Shown: piece after piece, positions 15,155 through 16,349 of the stretch
How positions within the stretch are numbered: the first letter of the stretch is position 1
Layout: every line of letters starts with the position of its first letter
Origin: CAZNXE01 sp964576465
GTDB taxonomy: Bacteria; Planctomycetota; Planctomycetia; Pirellulales; JAEUIK01
Assembly (NCBI GenBank): GCA_964576465.1
Contig: CAZNXE010000111.1
Span: 1 to 16,349, forward strand
Reading direction: 5' to 3'
DNA: 16,349 bases
Made by a program: the position numbers and the translations under genes
Notes under the pieces: generated by a model
Seen by the model: only the letters and a program-made list of their open reading frames with translations
Told to the model about the DNA's origin: nothing
Databases searched by the model: none

Positions 15155-16216
15155 GTGCAGCTCTGTTTGTGCATTGTGTTGCGCGTTCTTAGCGTCTGTG
15201 TGGTAAGCAGCGTCCTTCCGCTTTGCTCGGGCGCCACCGCGGATGATCCTGACGTGTCGCGGCTGCCCGTTGACCGCTTGGGGGCCCCGCTGCCGTTGGA
15301 CGAGATACCGCTGGGGCTTGGGGAGCGGCCGGCGCAACCGATCGACAATCGCCTTACTCCGCAACGCGTGGCACTGGGGAGGCGGCTGTTTTTCGATCCG
15401 GTGCTTTCGGTGGACGGTACGAGAAGTTGCGCTAGCTGCCACGATCCGCGGCATGGTTTCGCCGATCCGCAGCCAATCTCGGTTGGCGTTCATGGCGCCC
15501 GTGGTCGACGGAATTCACCCTCACTGCTCAATCTAGCTTATGGCACAACGTTCTTTTGGGACGGCCGCGCCGCCACGCTCGAAGCGCAGGCACTTCAGCC
15601 GATCAGCAACCCCAAGGAGATGGGCAGTGATCTCTCCGAGGTGCTCCGGCGGCTGAACAAGGATACGCACTATCGCGAGGCATTCGCCGCCGCGTACAAG
15701 GGCGGCATCACGGCTGATAACCTGGCGCGGGCGGTGGCAAGTTTTCAGCGAACCCTGCTCTCGGGCAACAGCCTCGTCGATCGTTTCATCGCGGGTAACG
15801 CCGCGGTTCTTACGACGGCGCAGCGGCAAGGGCTGTGGCTGTTCGAGAGCCGTGGAGGCTGCTGGAAATGCCACTCCGGCAACCGTTACACCGACGAATC
15901 GTTCCATAACACCGGCGTGAGCTGGGGCAAGCAGCCGCCTGACCTGGGAAGGTACGAGGTTACTGATCTCGAGGCTGACCGGGGGAGGTTCAAAACACCA
16001 TCGCTGCGAAATGTGGCGCTGACCGCACCCTATATGCACGACGGCACTTTGCCGACGCTAAAGGCGGTCGTCGAATTCTATAATCGCGGTGGCTCAAAAA
16101 ATCCGAACCTCGATCCGGTGATGCAGCCACTGGATCTCTCTGCCCAACAGGTCGATGCGCTGGTGGCGCTGCTCGAAGCGCTGACCGGCACGCCGCTGGG
16201 CAAACGCGACGACTAG
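15155..16216 (+). CDS. Di-heme cytochrome c peroxidase / MauG-family protein
   Basis: An exported 353-residue protein of the bacterial di-heme peroxidase family, which reduces hydrogen peroxide or oxidises protein or small-molecule partners in the periplasm. Starting at the GTG, the signal peptide is MQLCLCIVLRVLSVCVVSSV up to about GATA. The two heme sites are CASCH (92-96) and CWKCH (236-240), spaced as in the family. Other typical segments are ALGRRLFFDPVLSVDGTRSC, RNSPSLLNLAYGTTFFWDGR and FKTPSLRNVALTAPYMHDG, the last containing the usual axial-ligand region. The longer in-frame start at 15059 or 15050 would bury the signal peptide and is disfavoured. It lies 313 bases after the ceramidase-like gene, so it probably has its own promoter. 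Confidence 0.9.
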   Translation: MQLCLCIVLRVLSVCVVSSVLPLCSGATADDPDVSRLPVDRLGAPLPLDEIPLGLGERPAQPIDNRLTPQRVALGRRLFFDPVLSVDGTRSCASCHDPRHGFADPQPISVGVHGARGRRNSPSLLNLAYGTTFFWDGRAATLEAQALQPISNPKEMGSDLSEVLRRLNKDTHYREAFAAAYKGGITADNLARAVASFQRTLLSGNSLVDRFIAGNAAVLTTAQRQGLWLFESRGGCWKCHSGNRYTDESFHNTGVSWGKQPPDLGRYEVTDLEADRGRFKTPSLRNVALTAPYMHDGTLPTLKAVVEFYNRGGSKNPNLDPVMQPLDLSAQQVDALVALLEALTGTPLGKRDD

Positions 16217-16304
16217 CAGGCCGTTGAAAAAAGGTGCCACTGGCAAAAGCTCATAGGTATCTACACAAGTTTGCTAGCATGCAACAAGAAAACACGACGG
16301 GTGG

Positions 16305-16337
16305 CCCAGCCGCGCAGCCGGCTGGGTCGCGAAGCGA
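16305..16337. repeat. Tandem hairpins of an intergenic repeat at the window edge
   Basis: The stem cccagcc (16305-16311) pairs with ggctggg (16320-16326), followed directly by tcgc-gaa-gcga (16327-16337). No coding frame covers it. It may be part of a larger repeat cut by the window end, or help end the peroxidase transcript about 90 bases after its stop. Confidence 0.5.
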
Positions 16338-16349
16338 CAAGATGCCTTG

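Overview
The window looks like part of a planctomycete chromosome, most likely from the Pirellulaceae/Rhodopirellula group. The best evidence is the pair at 7550-11680: a protein with planctomycete cytochrome, DUF1549 and DUF1553 (PSD1) domains, followed by a Tat-exported DUF1501 protein, a pairing typical of that phylum. Nearly all recognisable genes lie on the + strand, and most products look exported or membrane-bound. Two short runs of N (1654-1669 and 4902-4911) are assembly gaps.

Left edge (1-929): I see no gene. There is one copy of a dispersed palindromic repeat, a large imperfect inverted repeat (82-221) and a perfect 16-base palindrome (278-293). Type I secretion-like operon (930-6205): a TolC-like outer membrane lipoprotein, an ABC exporter with a largely degenerate ATPase domain, and an HlyD-type membrane fusion protein, packed with a 2-base gap and a 4-base overlap. 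No substrate gene is visible beside them.

Scar region (6206-7549): an IS5-type transposase N-terminal fragment, a tRNA-Ala-like 3' half, a RelE/ParE-type toxin-antitoxin pair, and a second copy of the same tRNA 3' end. The two tRNA-end copies are direct repeats of 30 bases with one mismatch, spaced 704 bases apart, and they bracket the toxin-antitoxin pair.

Exported-enzyme block (7550-16216): the PSD1/cytochrome protein, the DUF1501 protein, a second copy of the dispersed repeat, a secreted protein resembling linalool dehydratase/isomerase, a secreted neutral-ceramidase-like hydrolase, and a di-heme cytochrome c peroxidase/MauG-like protein that probably starts at a GTG. All five carry export signals and two carry paired CxxCH heme sites, so an envelope redox/degradation role is plausible. 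A shared pathway is only inferred. The window ends in another hairpin-rich intergenic repeat.
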